A stretch of DNA of 64,000 bases, taken from Gossypium raimondii (lineage: Eukaryota; Streptophyta; Magnoliopsida; Malvales; Malvaceae). The notes under the pieces were generated by a model. The model was not told where the DNA came from. It ran no database searches and saw only the letters and a list, made by a program, of their open reading frames with translations. The DNA lies in contig NC_068572.1 of the NCBI RefSeq assembly GCF_025698545.1, positions 5,146,001-5,210,000 on the forward strand. The letters are read 5' to 3'. The position numbers were made by a program, and so were the translations under genes. Numbering within the stretch: the first letter of the stretch is position 1; the number at the start of each line of letters is the position of its first letter. Of this stretch, positions 22,408-35,798 are shown piece after piece.

Positions 22408-24830
22408 TGTCGAAACCATTTTATGAAAGGTAGTCGACTTTTTATTTAAAAAGGAAAATGGAGTCGCCACCAATCTTTTTTATTTAGGTGTGATCAGATC
22501 ACCTCATAATTTGATAATTTTAATAAAAGTTTAAATTTACTAAAACGATAATTTTTGGTCTATAAAATCTAGAAAACGGGTTCGGGAGTCAGTTACGCAC
22601 AAAGAAGGATTAGCACCCTCGATACGCTCAAAATTGGTACCTAGTTGATTACTTAATGTCTTAATGCCAAAAGTTGAAATTTTGAAAAAGATTTTAAAAT
22701 ACAATATCTTTTTTATTGATGTTAATTTTAAAAATGCTTGAATTAAATTGAAATGAGTATCAAAGGCTCATTCGTCCCACGATAACAATATGTTGCATCC
22801 CGTAAGTTAGGATGCGACATTGGAACCCTTGAGAATAAGCTTGCCTTTGATTTTTATTTAAAACTCAGGTATTTTAAATTTAAAAGGATGTTCGGTTGTT
22901 TAGATTTAACAAGAAAATCGAAACCCCGTAAGTTGTGGTACGACTTCTCGAATTTCTAAAAAACGGAACATTGCCTTATTATTATTTTTTTAAGGAATTT
23001 TTTGAAATGATTTTAATGAAATGTGATGGAATGATAATATATAACATGGAGAAATAATTTACGAACAAAATGTTACACTAATGAATCACAATAGCATGAA
23101 AATACGAATAAGCAATTATAATACACATAATAACAATAATTACACAACACATCACTTTTAATACTAATATTAACAATCAAAGAAAACGAAACAAAATAAT
23201 ATATAAAACAATTTAAAGTAAATAATAGTTTAAAATAAATGATTTATAAGAACAATTCAAAATATATAATAAAAAGTTTCAAATAAATAAAATATAAAAA
23301 CTAAAATAAATAACAATAAAACAATTTAAAATAAATAATATAAAAATAACATATAAAGCAGTTTTAATATATATATATATTTGAAAGATAATATATATAA
23401 TGGTTTAAAATAAATAATATATAAAAACTTAAAATAAATAATAAAATAAATAGTTTAAAATAAATAATATATGAAAAAAACTTAAAATAAATAATGATAA
23501 AAGAGCTTTTTTTTTAAAATTAATTAATTAAATGGACTAAGGACGAGATTGAAATTGAACTAAAATTCGGGGTTTAAATTGTAAATAAATAAGAAAAGGG
23601 TTGCCAAGAACCAAAATAGAACACGCGCAAAGAATGAGGAACTGACTGGGAAAATATTCCCAGTCCTTATGTGCAGCATTTCAATATGGACCAAAGTGAA
23701 GCAATCATAAAATTATGCGACAAGATTTAAGGAAAAAAAACAATGACCAAATTGCAATGCGTCGCAAAAGCGGAAGGACCGCGAGCGTAAATAGCCCATT
23801 TTTTAAAGAAATACGCAGATCCTCCAGGAGTGGGTCGGGTTGCGCCTAGGTCGCCTCTAAACAACGCTGTTTAGCGCCTGGGGGCTAAGGTCCAAAACGA
23901 CACTGTTTTGCCGTGGCTATTTAAGTCAAAAAAATTTAGAAAAATCATTTTAGCCCATCTTTTAAAAAAAAAAAAACCTCTCAAACTCTCTCCTTCTCCC
24001 CTGAATCTAGCCAGGACACCAGTGAGCTCTCGCGTTGGCTCCGCCGTAGCTCCGTCGTGGCTCTACTGTGCCGAAAAGCAAAAACTGCTTTGAATCCCTT
24101 TTTTCTTTAGAAAAGGTTTTCTTTTTCAAACACAAACCTAATTTGGGTGTTTTTAAACTGAAAACGAAGATAAGAAGAGGAAAGAAATAACAAAAAAAAT
24201 GCCTTTCGGCCTCACTGTTTTCCCCTTTTTGGACAAAGCCCAAATGAAACCCTAAAGGGTTTCCATGGCTTTGGCGAACGGAGGAAACCTCCTATGGTGG
24301 CGCACCGCGAGGAGGCAGGCATGTTTCAACCCCCTTTTTGTTTTTTTTTAAATAATTATGTAATAACTAAAAGAAAATAGAAAATCACCTTCCCCAACTT
24401 TGAGTTCTATATTTTTATTGTTGTGTGTCCGAAAAAACACCAAGAAGTTGTTTGTAGCCTTTAAAGCCAGATTACAAACTCGTTGTTTCTATTTTTTTTG
24501 TTTTTGCTTGTTGGCTTTTGTTTGTTGCCTTTGTTTTGCAGGTGTTAGACGCGTCTTCTGCATGAGTGGCGTCTTGAGGAGGCCGTCTTGACACGCGTGG
24601 AAGGAGCGGTGGCGATGGTGTCGAGGCTAGGTGCAGCGCAAAAGGGGGGCTAGGGTTTCTATTAGGTGTTTGGGGTGTTGAGCTATTTGGGCTATTAGAG
24701 TTTTTAATTTTTTTGGGGCTTTGTAATTTGGATCCGATGGATTGTTAATATTTGGAATTTTTATTTATTTTTTTGATTTTATTTATTATTTGTAATTGGT
24801 CTTGGGCCATGGCGAAATTGGGTCATTACA
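22408..24830 (-). repeat. 5' LTR of the Tat/Ogre element
   Basis: Complete LTR of about 2.42 kb: on the minus strand TGTAATGACCCAATTTCGCC at 24,830 to GGTTTCGACA at 22,408. It shares about 1.45 kb with the truncated 3' LTR and its end segment with the LTRs ending at 2,784 and 13,741. No host gene is inside. Confidence 0.85.
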
Positions 24831-26234
24831 CAGTTTATCCAATATGAAATCAATTAATATTTACAATTTTTTAATTTTAAAATAATTGTAGAAATGCAAA
24901 CTACGAATCAGTTAGGTAGTATTTAATAATTTGTAATTTATGAAATCTGAGTGTCGCAACCATTTTTCGATTAACAATAAAAAAATCTAAATCAGATACG
25001 AATTCTTGAAAAATTATGGAAATTATGATTTTGACAAAACACAAATTATCTATCAAATAGTATTTTAAAAGAAACTTTAAACCTGTATTAACGTTCAGAG
25101 AAAAAATAAATCTTGGAGCAATTACGTGTGAGAAGAGTTTTAACACCTCACATATATTATCTAATTTTCAAAAATACAAATTTTATTCGGTATTTAAATT
25201 TGAAATACACACTTTTAAAGTATTTAAAACAATTATATATTTGAAAAATATCTTTGAAATCGAGTTTTATTTGAAAGATTAAGAAATTTTCGATTTACGA
25301 AAAGACATTCCTTGTTTTAAATAATGAGCAATCGAGTATAACAATGGATCCACGTTCTAAATTACTTTTGAATTTTTGAATTTTCTATATTTTTGTTTTC
25401 ATTTTATGTTCAATTATTTGAAATATATATTCAATTTTTGAATTTATTGTTTTTAAAAACTATTTTTTAATTTATGTTTTGATTTTTTTAAAATAATTAA
25501 AGATGAAGTGGTTATGCCACTTAGTTGTTTAAAAACAAATTGTATTAATTATAGAGACCAATTTACGTCACATATGTCAAATTTAGGGTTAATGTAATAA
25601 AAAATTTAGAAATTAATTTAAGAAAAATTATCAAATTTAGGAACTAACCTAGGGTGAAGCCGAATAATTTTTAGGGAACCGAAAGAAATTTTAATTTTTA
25701 TAGTCTATATCTTTATAATTTTTAAAGTATTAAATTGAATTTTTATAATTTTAGGGGGCAAAGTATAATTTTACTTTTACTATTTTAAATTTTAAAAAAT
25801 TTAAAAAACCTAAATGACAATTTTTCATTTTAGGGGGAGCCGTGGCACATGCCAACCCCCTTAGAACCGTCTCTTAACTAATCTATATATTAAGTCTTTT
25901 TTGAACAACAATTTCTCACTTTTTTTTATGTATTATTTCTAAGGAAAAGAATTCACAAATTGCAATAATATGGTTGATTAAGTTTATATCTATAATTAGT
26001 ATATGGTAATATATAAGTTATAGATTTAAGTTTTTGTACACTAATTTGGGTAATTTGTGTTTTTGTATTTTTTAAAATTTAGAATTTTAGTCCAAGTTCA
26101 AATTGTAATAGTTAAATTTATTAATTAAATTTTAAAATCATGCTTTTTTTTTTTGTAAATTACAAATAGTGATTAGCACGCCTTGAATCCAGGTCACATC
26201 TAGGGCAGTGAACACCCTTAACCAGCAAGCTAAT
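24831..26234. other. AT-rich intergenic DNA
   Basis: No gene seen. Positions about 25,690-25,870 (ataattttacttttactatt, then a gggggagccgtggcac-type end) resemble 58,850-58,990, so a dispersed repeat is present. Positions 26,150-26,240 look like the tail of another repeat that the hAT-like element entered. Confidence 0.5.
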
Positions 26235-26242
26235 GTACGAGG

Positions 26243-27482
26243 TAAGGGTAAGCAAAACTTGATTTGACTCGAAAAAATCGAAAAAAAATTCGAATTTCGA
26301 GTTAAACGAATCGAGTTATTCGAGTTATTCGAATCAACTCGAATTTTTTTTTCGAATTTCGAGTTCAAATCGAGTTGAGTTTTCGAATTCGAATAACTCG
26401 AATAATTCGAATAATTCGAATATCAAACTATAATATTTTACATTTTTACCCTAAACTCCCAAACCTTTTTATTTTTCTCTCAAAACTTTTACTTCCTCCC
26501 AAAACTTTTACTCCCCTCCCCTCCCCTCGCAACCCCCCAATCTACCCAAAATCCATTTCCCACCAAAATGTTACTCTCCCATTTACTTTTTCTCAAAATT
26601 TTACTCCCAAAAACCCTTAAAACCTTTTATTTTCCCCCAAAATTTTTACTCCCACCCACTTTTCCCCTAAAACTTTTATTCTCTTCCCATCTTACCTCTC
26701 ATCTACCCCAAACCCTCCCCCCTCCATTTTTTTTTTAAATATTTTCCCTCCAAAATTTTACTCTCCCCTATTTACTTTCCCTCAAACTTTTATTCCTCAA
26801 AATTTTTTTATTTTTCCCCTAAACTTTTACTTCTCATCCTTTACTCTCAAAGAAAAAATCAAAATTATCCAAAAAAAAAATCACTAAGCATAAATAGTAA
26901 TAATTTTATTTATATCTATTATTTATATTATTAAATTAAATTTCACATTTTATATTATTTATATTATTGAATTGTTTAGTCATATTGAATATTTATATTA
27001 AAATTGAATTATTAATTATGCCATAAAATATTCATGTTAAAATTTTATATTGGTATCAATTTCACATTTTATTTTTAAAACAACTTTTATTAAAAAATCA
27101 TATTTTTACATTTAATATATTTTTAATTCCAAAATACATAGTGACAAGAATCTGAAGATAATTGAAACAACTAAGCAAGCAAAGAAGCTAACCAGCATAT
27201 ACAAAATTAATAAATAAGTTATGAGGTGATGAAAGTTAATAAAAAAATTGATTAAGGAGGTCAAATTTTATTACGATGGGTGACAATGGTTACAAGGACC
27301 CAAAATTATTTTTTAAAATTTAACTCGAACAAATATATTCAATCGATTCTATTCGAATTCCATCTCACTTGACTCGATTCGAAAAAACTTCAAATAAAGT
27401 TAGGATGATAAAACGAGATTCGAAAACTCGATTAACTCGAAAATTTTTGATTCGATTCGATTTGATCGAATGCTCACCCCTA
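26243..27482. mobile_element. Non-autonomous hAT-like element, 8-bp duplication
   Basis: Ends are TAAGGGTAAGCA and, in reverse complement, TAGGGGTGAGCA, imperfect terminal inverted repeats of the hAT type. The flanks carry the perfect 8-bp duplication GTACGAGG (26,235-26,242 and 27,483-27,490), the hallmark of hAT insertion. About 1.24 kb. Both sub-terminal regions are crowded with TCGAG/TTCGAA words (26,260-26,420 and 27,310-27,470), likely transposase-binding repeats. The centre (26,440-26,860) is a pyrimidine-rich run of degenerate AAAACTTTTACTCCC-like units. No transposase frame. Confidence 0.85.
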
Positions 27483-27536
27483 GTACGAGGTTCAAAAACC
27501 ATGTCCTTTAATTACTAACTTTAACATTTTTTTTAT

Positions 27537-27965
27537 GGTAAATTACACCCACAGTCACTTTAAAATAAGGTGTGTTCTATTTTGGTTACCTCAAAAAAAT
27601 TTGATTTAACTGCTCTAAATAAGATAATTGTGCGAATTAGTCATTGTCATTAAAATTTCTGTTTTCTTTTAATGGATTGCTGACATGACACGTTAGCTCA
27701 TTAAGTGACTAATATATGGTTTTTTTTGTTAGCTTTTAGCTAAAGTTTAGGGATCTCTCTATAAAGTTTAGGAGAAAATATTTTGGACTAATTATAGGGA
27801 GTTCCCTAAATTTTAGTCAAGAGTCAACAAAAAATTTTACACGTCAATCACTCAATTTGTTAATGCACCACATAAGTAACCATTACAAGAAAATAAAAAT
27901 TTTAATGGCTCGCACAAATATCTTATTTACAATGACTAAATTAAAAAAAAATAGAGTAATTATTT
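27537..27965. mobile_element. Foldback MITE
   Basis: Starts near ggtaaattacacccacagtc. The segment 27,590-27,690 is inverted at 27,880-27,960 (for example aataagataattgtgcg against cgcacaaatatcttatt). It resembles Mutator-type foldback MITEs such as 47,970-48,776, but the outer ends are eroded and no duplication was confirmed. Confidence 0.5.
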
Positions 27966-28171
27966 TAGACTATAAGGAAAAACATTTTCCACGAGCGTTA
28001 CGAACCAAAAATGATCCATGAAAACGGCGCCGTCTCCATTTGACTAATGAAGACGTATCAACTCCATTACAAAATCCCTCTCCCAACGGAAACGCCCAAC
28101 CGTGCGCCCTTTTCTGCCCTGAAAACAAAACGGTCGGAAAATTGCAGAAAAAGGGGAAAAAGCAAACAAAA

Positions 28172-31100
28172 ATGGATGGCAATTCGTCTTCTCGGAATTC
28201 CTCACTTTCAGGTCGGTTTCACGCCTCCTTAAATGTTCTCATCTGTTTGGTTACCCAGAAAAAACAAAAAGAAACTCAAGGAAAATGGCAATGGTGAGTA
28301 CGAGTTGGTGACTGTTTCTTTCATTGTTCGGTTTATTTTTGAAAAGCTTTTGAATTTTCCATGGCAGGTGCGTTTAAATTTAACGAGAAACGAATTTCGG
28401 CATCGTCTGCGTCGGGTGCACTTTATCACTTTGGTACAAGTGGGATCTCCGTCGCAGTCGCCACCGGCCTTACTCATCCCCTAGGTTAAATTTTTATTTT
28501 TCTATTTTTAATTTATGCTTCGTGCCATTGATCATTTCATGACTAATTCTCGTTTTTTTTTCTTTGATTTGTTAATGGACCTAGAAAGAAATCTAATGAA
28601 TTAGTCTAATCTTATTTCTTTGGTGGATTGCGCGGTTGCAGTTAATATTGTTGTTTAGTTGAATTTTTTCTTAAATTATGAAGGGGAATGCCATTAGTGG
28701 GAAGTTTCCCATTATTTAGTTTGAATTAGACTAACAATATTGGATAGGATGAAAAAAATAAAACACTGTACATGACAGGGAAAAGAATAATGGGATGTAT
28801 GAATATGTCAAAATATGGCACAAATTGTTAACACGAAGGAAGTTACAGAAATATCCTTCTGTAATTAAAATAAGTTGTAGTATTTGAGTGTACTTTAGTT
28901 TTTTTTACTTTAACAAAAAACTAATAAGATATGTATATGGGGATTTGAACTCGCATTGGATTAGTAAAACTTCATTTTGATTGAATCTTTAACTAATTCA
29001 TTTATCTATGCTTGTCATGCAGATGTGCTTAAAGTTAGGCTACAAATGCAGCTTGTAGGTCAGAGGGGTCCTTTGATTGGAATGGTATTTGACCAGTGCT
29101 TTTAGTCTTACTGCCCTGAAGAAGATTTACTGGTTTGTAGGATTAAATTGATTCAAAAATTCGATATTTACATGGATATAAACAGGGACCATTATTTGTT
29201 CAAGTAATGAAAAATGAAGGACCAAAGTCTCTATATCTAGGATTGACACCTGCATTGACTAGGTCTCTTCTATATGGAGGTTTACGTTTAGGCTTGTATG
29301 AACCATCAAAATATGCCTGTGATTGGGCCTTTGGTTCCAACAATATCTTGTTTAAAATTGCATCCGGAGCATTTGCCGGTGCCATTTCAACTGCCCTCAC
29401 CAATCCTGTGGAAGTTCTGAAGGTAATGTTACATCATTACATATTCTAACCTTTTAATCTTATTGTGGATCTAAGAAACCGTTTTCTTCCATCAGGTGCG
29501 GCTACAGATGAACTCAGATTTGAGACAAAGAGGGCCAATTGCAGAAATGCGCAGAATCGTCTCGAAAGAGGGAATAGGTGCTCTTTGGAAAGGTGTTGGC
29601 CCTGCTTCAGTTAGAGCTGCTGCCTTGACTGCTTCACAGCTTGCAACATATGATGAATCCAAGCAGGTAAATATGAAATATGCTGTTTTTTGGTTTGATT
29701 TGAAAACCCACAAAGTAATTTCCGAAGTTGTTGGATGATTTCTATCGTGTTTGATTTAGCATGCAGCGGGAGTGTCTGTGGTCATGTTTCTTACACTTTG
29801 CCTTTTCCATTTTTAAAGTTGTATAAAATGCTATTAATGCAGATATTGGTGAATTGGACGCCTCTTGAAGAAGGATTTTACCTGCATCTTACGTATGACA
29901 CTGCCTATGCTTTTTTTTTCTCATTTCTTTGCCCTTCCCATCGACGTAATTGAAAGAACATATGATAAGATAAACTGCAAAACATTGACTGGACTATATG
30001 ACTTGTTGAAGTCAATGTGTTATGGATGAAATTGAAAATTATAGCAAAAAGGAAACATTTGGAAATAGGACATAAGTCCAGCAAATTTCTGGTTTGAGAG
30101 CAAAGAGGGGTTTTAAATTGATACTTTATCTGTCTGCTTAATATTTTAGAATGTGACATTATGTTAGTGAAAGTTTTTCTAACACTATTTATTCCTGGAC
30201 TTTGCATAAAATGAAGCTCAAGTACAATAGCTGGCTTGGTGAGCACCCTTATTACAGCACCCATTGACATGGTTAAAACCCGTCTTATGTTGCAACGAGA
30301 AAGTGTTGTAGGAAGCTATAAAAATGGATTTCACTGTGCATATCAGGTACTGGGTTGATTTTATTTCTAGTGGCTTTTAATGTATTACCTTCATCATTGT
30401 TGTTATAAGAAGTTGTTTTTGTCATTTCAAGTTTTTTTTTTCTTTTTGTATTCTAATTATCATTTACTTTTATTAGTTTTCTTTGGTGCCATGGACCAGA
30501 TACATGGTTTTGTGTTCACTAGAACTCAGTAAGCATCCAACCTAAAATCAATTGGTAATAGGTGGAGGGCTCAACTTGAATATAAGACCACAAGAAATCA
30601 ATACTTGATAGATGTGAAATAATACTACCTAAGAGTTAAAACTCCGGTCTCATGTAGCTCACCAAGGGCCTATATGTGGGCAACCTCATTGAGAGTCATC
30701 AACCTCTCATAGGGTTAGCAGGAACAACAGAACACGTCTAGTCTCTAATACAATTTTATGTATCCAATCTAAACCATTTGGTAACAGGTAGGGGGGCTCG
30801 GACCTTAGGAAATTCAATATTTGATAGAGATATTGTATAATACGACTTAACAATATAGAATTGATGTCGGACCAAAATGAAAGTCACCTTAAGTAGGCCA
30901 AGAGAACAATAAATTAATGCCTTTCTGCCATTTGCCTTTTAATACGCTAACAGCCTGGTACATGTTATCCAGAATTTATGTCTTATTACGTTGAAATTCA
31001 CAGCTGCTACACCACCAAGTTATGTCTTCTGTTGTTGTCTAGGTTTCCTACTCTTTCCTTTACACATTTGTTAGTTATACTAGGGCTTGCTGAACATTCT

Positions 31101-32238
31101 GTTGTTTTAATTATAAGGACTGAAGTTCGATGGTATGGCATTCCTGAGGGCTTCTACCAAAAACAGAAGAAAATTGCTAAGAATCAGCATGTTGTTATCT
31201 TTAGCCCTTACATTTTTGGGGGTGCTGGAGGTCATAGATTATAGATTTCACCTCGTTATAGATGTCAGTTGATATGGACTCCTAGGGTTTGACAAAATTT
31301 ATCTACGAGTTATGCTATTTCCTACACATTTGCTTTATTTAAAACTTTTTGTGGTGACCTTTAATTATAAATACACAACTAGACTGATGTTCTTTCCAAT
31401 TCATCTCTGTTCCTGGTTTCAGGTTCTTCATACAGAAGGCCCCAGAGGACTATATAAAGGGTGAGATTTACATAAGTTTCCATTCTTTCCTTTTTCCTTT
31501 TTGATGCTTGCATTGTAAATTTGTGGTCAATAGAAATAAATGCATTATCCATGTAGTATGTAGGCCAGAAGCCGTAGAGTTAGTTGCCGGGCATTCATTG
31601 TTAAGATATATATTCATGTTCTGATTGTCATTTTCTTCTTAAAAGTTATTGTTGCTTGTATATATTTGAAAGGGATGGTGATAACTTCAATGGACTAATG
31701 AGCTCAGAGAATCTGTATAGATTTTTTCTTTTGATCATGGTGGGATGGTGTAGGGTTGCTAGAGTTTGAACCTATATTGCTTCGACCTTCCGTTTTTCTT
31801 TAAATACTCATGTCTAACACTAGTTTTTGATACATTTGAGCATGAGTATGAGAATATGGCACTCCAAGGGCTCTCGAAAAACATGGAAAAACTTTGAAAA
31901 AAATTTTAAACATACCTGAGCCCAACACTCACGCTATAGAGTACAATTAGAAAAAAATTAAGCTCTAGAGGTTGTGGTAGAAGATTGTTAATAATTCTTA
32001 GCAATGCCATGAGGAGGTTGTTAACTACCAAAAGCTCATAAGCATCTTGCCACTAAGCTAAGAGGTTGTTAGCTTATCCTCGTTTTCCCCATTGATGTTA
32101 ACGTGCTAAAGTTGGGATATCAATCTTTAAATTTTCATCAGGGGCTTTGCCATTTTTGCAAGATTGGGTCCACAAACTACGATTACCTTTATACTCTGTG
32201 AGAAACTGCGCAAGCTTGCAGGATTGAATGCAATCTAG
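28172..32238 (+). CDS. Mitochondrial substrate carrier, AT4G03115-like
   Basis: Encodes an SLC25-type inner-membrane carrier of 313 residues in nine exons: 28,172-28,211; 28,368-28,484; 29,023-29,084; 29,186-29,422; 29,496-29,666; 29,843-29,892; 30,217-30,346; 31,423-31,460; 32,142-32,238. All introns are GT-AG and frames join cleanly. The three carrier repeats each show the signature Px[DE]xx[KR]: HPLDVLK (P51), NPVEVLK (P147) and APIDMVK (P241), each followed by G-rich motifs such as EGIGALWKG. Length is normal for the family. It is closest, by recall, to Arabidopsis AT4G03115, in the uncoupling/dicarboxylate branch; the transported substrate is unknown to me. Intron 7 (30,347-31,422) holds a degenerate duplicated repeat. 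The sequence is intact, with no sign of decay. Confidence 0.93.
30530..30870. repeat. Duplicated repeat inside carrier intron 7
   Basis: Two related blocks: catccaacctaaaatcaatt with ggtaataggtggagggct near 30,533, and tatccaatctaaaccatttg with gtaacaggtaggggggct near 30,761. Each is followed by caatacttgatag/caatatttgatag. The lines between hold no gene. Probably a dispersed repeat; family not recognised. Confidence 0.5.
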
Positions 32239-32656
32239 TGGTTCGGATAGTTCATATTTAGCTACAATATTAGTTGTCTTTGATGATATGGAAAATGCTA
32301 CAAAGCTGTCCTTCATTGCCAACAAAGCCCATTTTGAAGGAAGGTATGATTTTAATCTAAATTTGTGTTCATTCTTTTGGTGAGTAAGAATTCTTTTTTA
32401 TCAGTATTCAATAAGCATAGGAAACCAATTTTTTAGGTTTAGCCACACTTGGAAATTGGCTAGAACTTTATCATTCATAAAATTGTTCATCAATCTGATG
32501 AATTGTTTGTATAATTACTTATTCTTTTGCCCATCAAATCCTTTTTTCTTTTTTTTTTTTGGTTTTTATGATGGGGTTTGGCTATATAATTATGAAGCCA
32601 ATTTTGGTGTTTTTCTCATTATAACTGCATATTTTAGATCGCCCGAATCATGTTTG

Positions 32657-33552
32657 CACTTTCGTTTTGGTCACTAAACTTTTAAGTCATTTTCATTTTG
32701 GTTACCTAAAAAATATTCTTTTAAATATTGATTGGGGTAAAATAATTCAGAATTAAAGTGAAAAAAAATGTAGAAACTAAAACAATACATGTAAGTTGTC
32801 AAATTGTATTTATTTATCACATTGTTGAAAATTTTAAATTTGGATTTTGAAATATAATTTTTAAATATTAAAATTCAAAATTATAGTAACAAATTGGTTT
32901 ACAATAACTAAAAAGATTTCAACATTTTATTTAATTTATTTTAATGTTTTGAAATTATTTGCAAAAACCATAAATGAAAATTATTGTTTAATATTTTCCT
33001 ACAAAACCCTAATTTCTTTTGATTATATAATATTGAATCCATGTTAAACTAAAAGTAAAGAAAAATTCTTACAATTAATTAACTTAATTAAACAAAATTA
33101 ATAATTTTTCCATCACTATTTTACCCAAAAGAAGAACAAGTTGCAAGGATTTTCCTTTAGTTTAGCATGAAATATTCAAGATTAAATGAGTTATTTAAGT
33201 TGATTTTGTTAAAGATAATCAGGAAAACATTAACTTAAAATTAAAAAGAGATTAAATTATTTAATTTTAATATTATATTAACCAATTGGTTGACATTATC
33301 AATGAATAAATTTTTCAACAATTTATCTAATTTATTTTGATGTTTTAAAATTTAAAATTTCAATATAAAAATTTAAAATTTTCGACAATAGGATAAACAA
33401 ACACAATTTGATAATTTATGTGTCTTGTTTTAGTTTCTACTGTTTTTTTTTACTTTAATCCTTGATTTTTTACTCAATCAATACTTAAAATGAATATTTT
33501 TGAGTGATCAAAATGAAAATGACATAAAAATTAAGTTATCAAAATGAAAGTG
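32657..33552. mobile_element. Inverted-repeat element (about 0.9 kb)
   Basis: Begins cactttcgttttggtcacta and ends with its diverged reverse complement, gttatcaaaatgaaagtg. The arms run about 90-150 bp (landmarks: cattttcattttggttacc against gtgatcaaaatgaaaatg). AT-rich interior with no reading frame. No clear target duplication was found. Confidence 0.55.
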
Positions 33553-35798
33553 AAAATATTATGTGACATGTATAGTTAACAATAATTAGAGATTTAACAC
33601 TTGGGTGACTAAAATAAAAACATCTTAAAAATTAAACAATAAAATTACTAATATTTTATTTTGGATGATGAAATGAAAGTGTCCTAATCAACGGTGTGGT
33701 TGAAATCCCAATCAATAGTTGGAGTGATAAAAAGAAAAAAATAAATACTTGGTTTTTTTCTTTTTAAAAAAATGACTTTAAAAAGTCCTCCAATATTTCG
33801 AAAAAATCAATCAAGTTTTTAATTGCTTTTTCACTCAACTGAGTTTGTGACTGTTAAATCTTAATGTTGATCGTGGTTGGATGTTAGTTCGTAATTTTTT
33901 TTTTATGTTTGACTTTGTTACATCAGGAATGTGTTATGGTATTTTTCTATAAAAATATTTAAATTTTAACGAAAATATTTGTAAAAATATATTTTAGAAA
34001 ATTGAAGGGCTTATCTATGTTTTATTTAATATTTTTTAATTTTCAAATTTTAATAAATTATATATGGGATCTCAAATCAAATTCAAGTATATGTTATTTT
34101 TTGTGAATTCAAATATTGAGGATTTAAATAATATTCTAAATTTAATTTTAAAATTATTTACTACAAAATTGAAACAGATACCTTAATACCTATTATCTAA
34201 ATATACATTGTTTATTTGGATAATAGATTTAAATTAAATTTGAATACCAAAATCTACTAGTTTCAAAATGTTTATAATTCTGATCTTATATATGTAAAGA
34301 GAGAATGGATCCATAATCAATTTTTTTGAATTTAGGCATCCCAAAATGATTTAAAATTGATTTTTCTTTAAATTGAATATCCGACTTTGAATTGAATGGT
34401 AACAATAAATGGATTAAATTTTTAAACAGATTTGCATATTTATCATTCTCAAATGGACATAGTTATATTTGAAATAATAATTTATTTGACCCTCCAACTT
34501 TATATAAAAATTCATTTTAACTTTACATTTAATTTTTCGTCTCTTTTAACTTTTAAACTAAAATTATTAATCAAAACACCCAAAATGAATAAAAATTTAA
34601 CTGCAATATTATATATATCACATTAATAATTAATTAATTTTTAAAACTAAAATATTTTTATACTTTTTAACAATTTTAATAATTCTTAATTTTAAATTTT
34701 TTTATTTTTAAATTTAAAAATTAATTAATTGATGATATAACATTCACATTGCAATCCAATCCACGTGACCACAAACTAAAATAATTTTTTTTAATTGAAG
34801 AGCCAAATAAGATTATGTAACTATATTTTTCAAAGCTGTATGTTTTCCTTCTAACCAATCAACTTTTTGAAAGGACTAATCGCTCAGGCAATCTTGATTT
34901 TCCTTATTTATTCCAGCATGGCGTAAGAGAAATTGTCAAGGACCAATTTTAGTATGACCACTTGAAATCATTAGATGTAATTAAATCGAAAATACTTCGG
35001 CAAAAAGGTTCCCAAAGAGGGGGAAATTACCTGTCAAGTACTTGGCCATTCTTCTTATTTACCAGATTCAAGAAGCAACATTGCTATGAACTAGTTGAAA
35101 AAGAAGATCTCAGCAAAGATAAATAATTAGGCTGTCAAGTTTCTATCCTATGCTGAACAGCTCAGTTTGGCTGTTCTGAGAAGCATCTATGTTTTTTGGT
35201 GCTCTGAGTTCATAATTAAAGCCACTGATGTCAAATGTAAGAACTATCCATGGAAGATTCTCAACTCTAAGAACTCTTTGGCTTCTGGATTATTTCTAAG
35301 CTTCCGAATAGTAGCCGGGCTTGGAGAAGCATTCCATCTATTTGCCTTCTATAGGCTAGGGGCTTAGAAGAAATTTACAAATGCCATCCTCGACTTATTT
35401 CCAAACATTAATATCAAGGATGCCGATGTGAGAAGAGCGGCTGATGTTAATGAGGTTTGGAGAGATGGAAGATGAAGGTTGCCCAACCCACTGAACAAAT
35501 TCACCGAGGAGGCTCGGGAAGTCCCAAGTGCTAAGAGCACAAAGGTAAGTTGGTGTAAGCTTCATTGGACTCAAAAACATGTTCCTAGCCATAGTTTTGT
35601 AAGAAAAAAGAGGTGATGGAAATACAGCATTAAGAGAAACAAGTGAGCCTGATAATGATATTTCTCAAGCATGTAAAGCAAAATTATAATTAAACAAAAT
35701 TGAAGAGCTTCTCTCCTCATGAAAATTCTCAAGCATGTAAAGCAAAAGCAAGTAATGGAGAAAACCATAAAATAACATAGAAACAAGCTTTAATTAAT
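33553..35798. other. Intergenic DNA with an unexplained less AT-rich block
   Basis: Positions 33,553-34,900 are AT-rich with no gene. Positions about 34,915-35,590 have a more balanced composition and short open frames on both strands, but I recognise no protein; it could be a decayed exon region, a non-coding transcript, or the distal 3' flank of the minus-strand gene that ends at 35,799. Confidence 0.35.

Larger units (their letters stand above)
14725..24830 (-). mobile_element. Decayed Tat/Ogre-type Ty3/gypsy retrotransposon
   Basis: Two long direct repeats (14,725-16,189 and about 23,340-24,830, the second being part of a full LTR to 22,408) bound an internal region with gag and integrase relics on the minus strand. 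The order 5' LTR, primer-binding site, upstream ORF relic, gag, integrase, tandem-repeat 3' untranslated region, polypurine tract, 3' LTR fits the Tat/Ogre group of plant gypsy elements. Protease, reverse transcriptase and RNase H are missing or unrecognisable between about 18,840 and 19,200, and the reading frames carry stops and shifts, so it is inactive. The 3' LTR lost its distal part. The bases outside the intact end are CAGTT (24,831-24,835); the partner duplication was not found. Confidence 0.8.

Noticed and set aside
26375..26620. 81-codon frame rich in I, R and P
   Set aside because: Comes from TCGAATAATTCGAA-type words and the pyrimidine-rich core of the hAT-like element.
32098..32325. 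Minus-strand 75-codon frame at the carrier's 3' end
   Set aside because: Antisense of the last carrier exon and its 3' flank.
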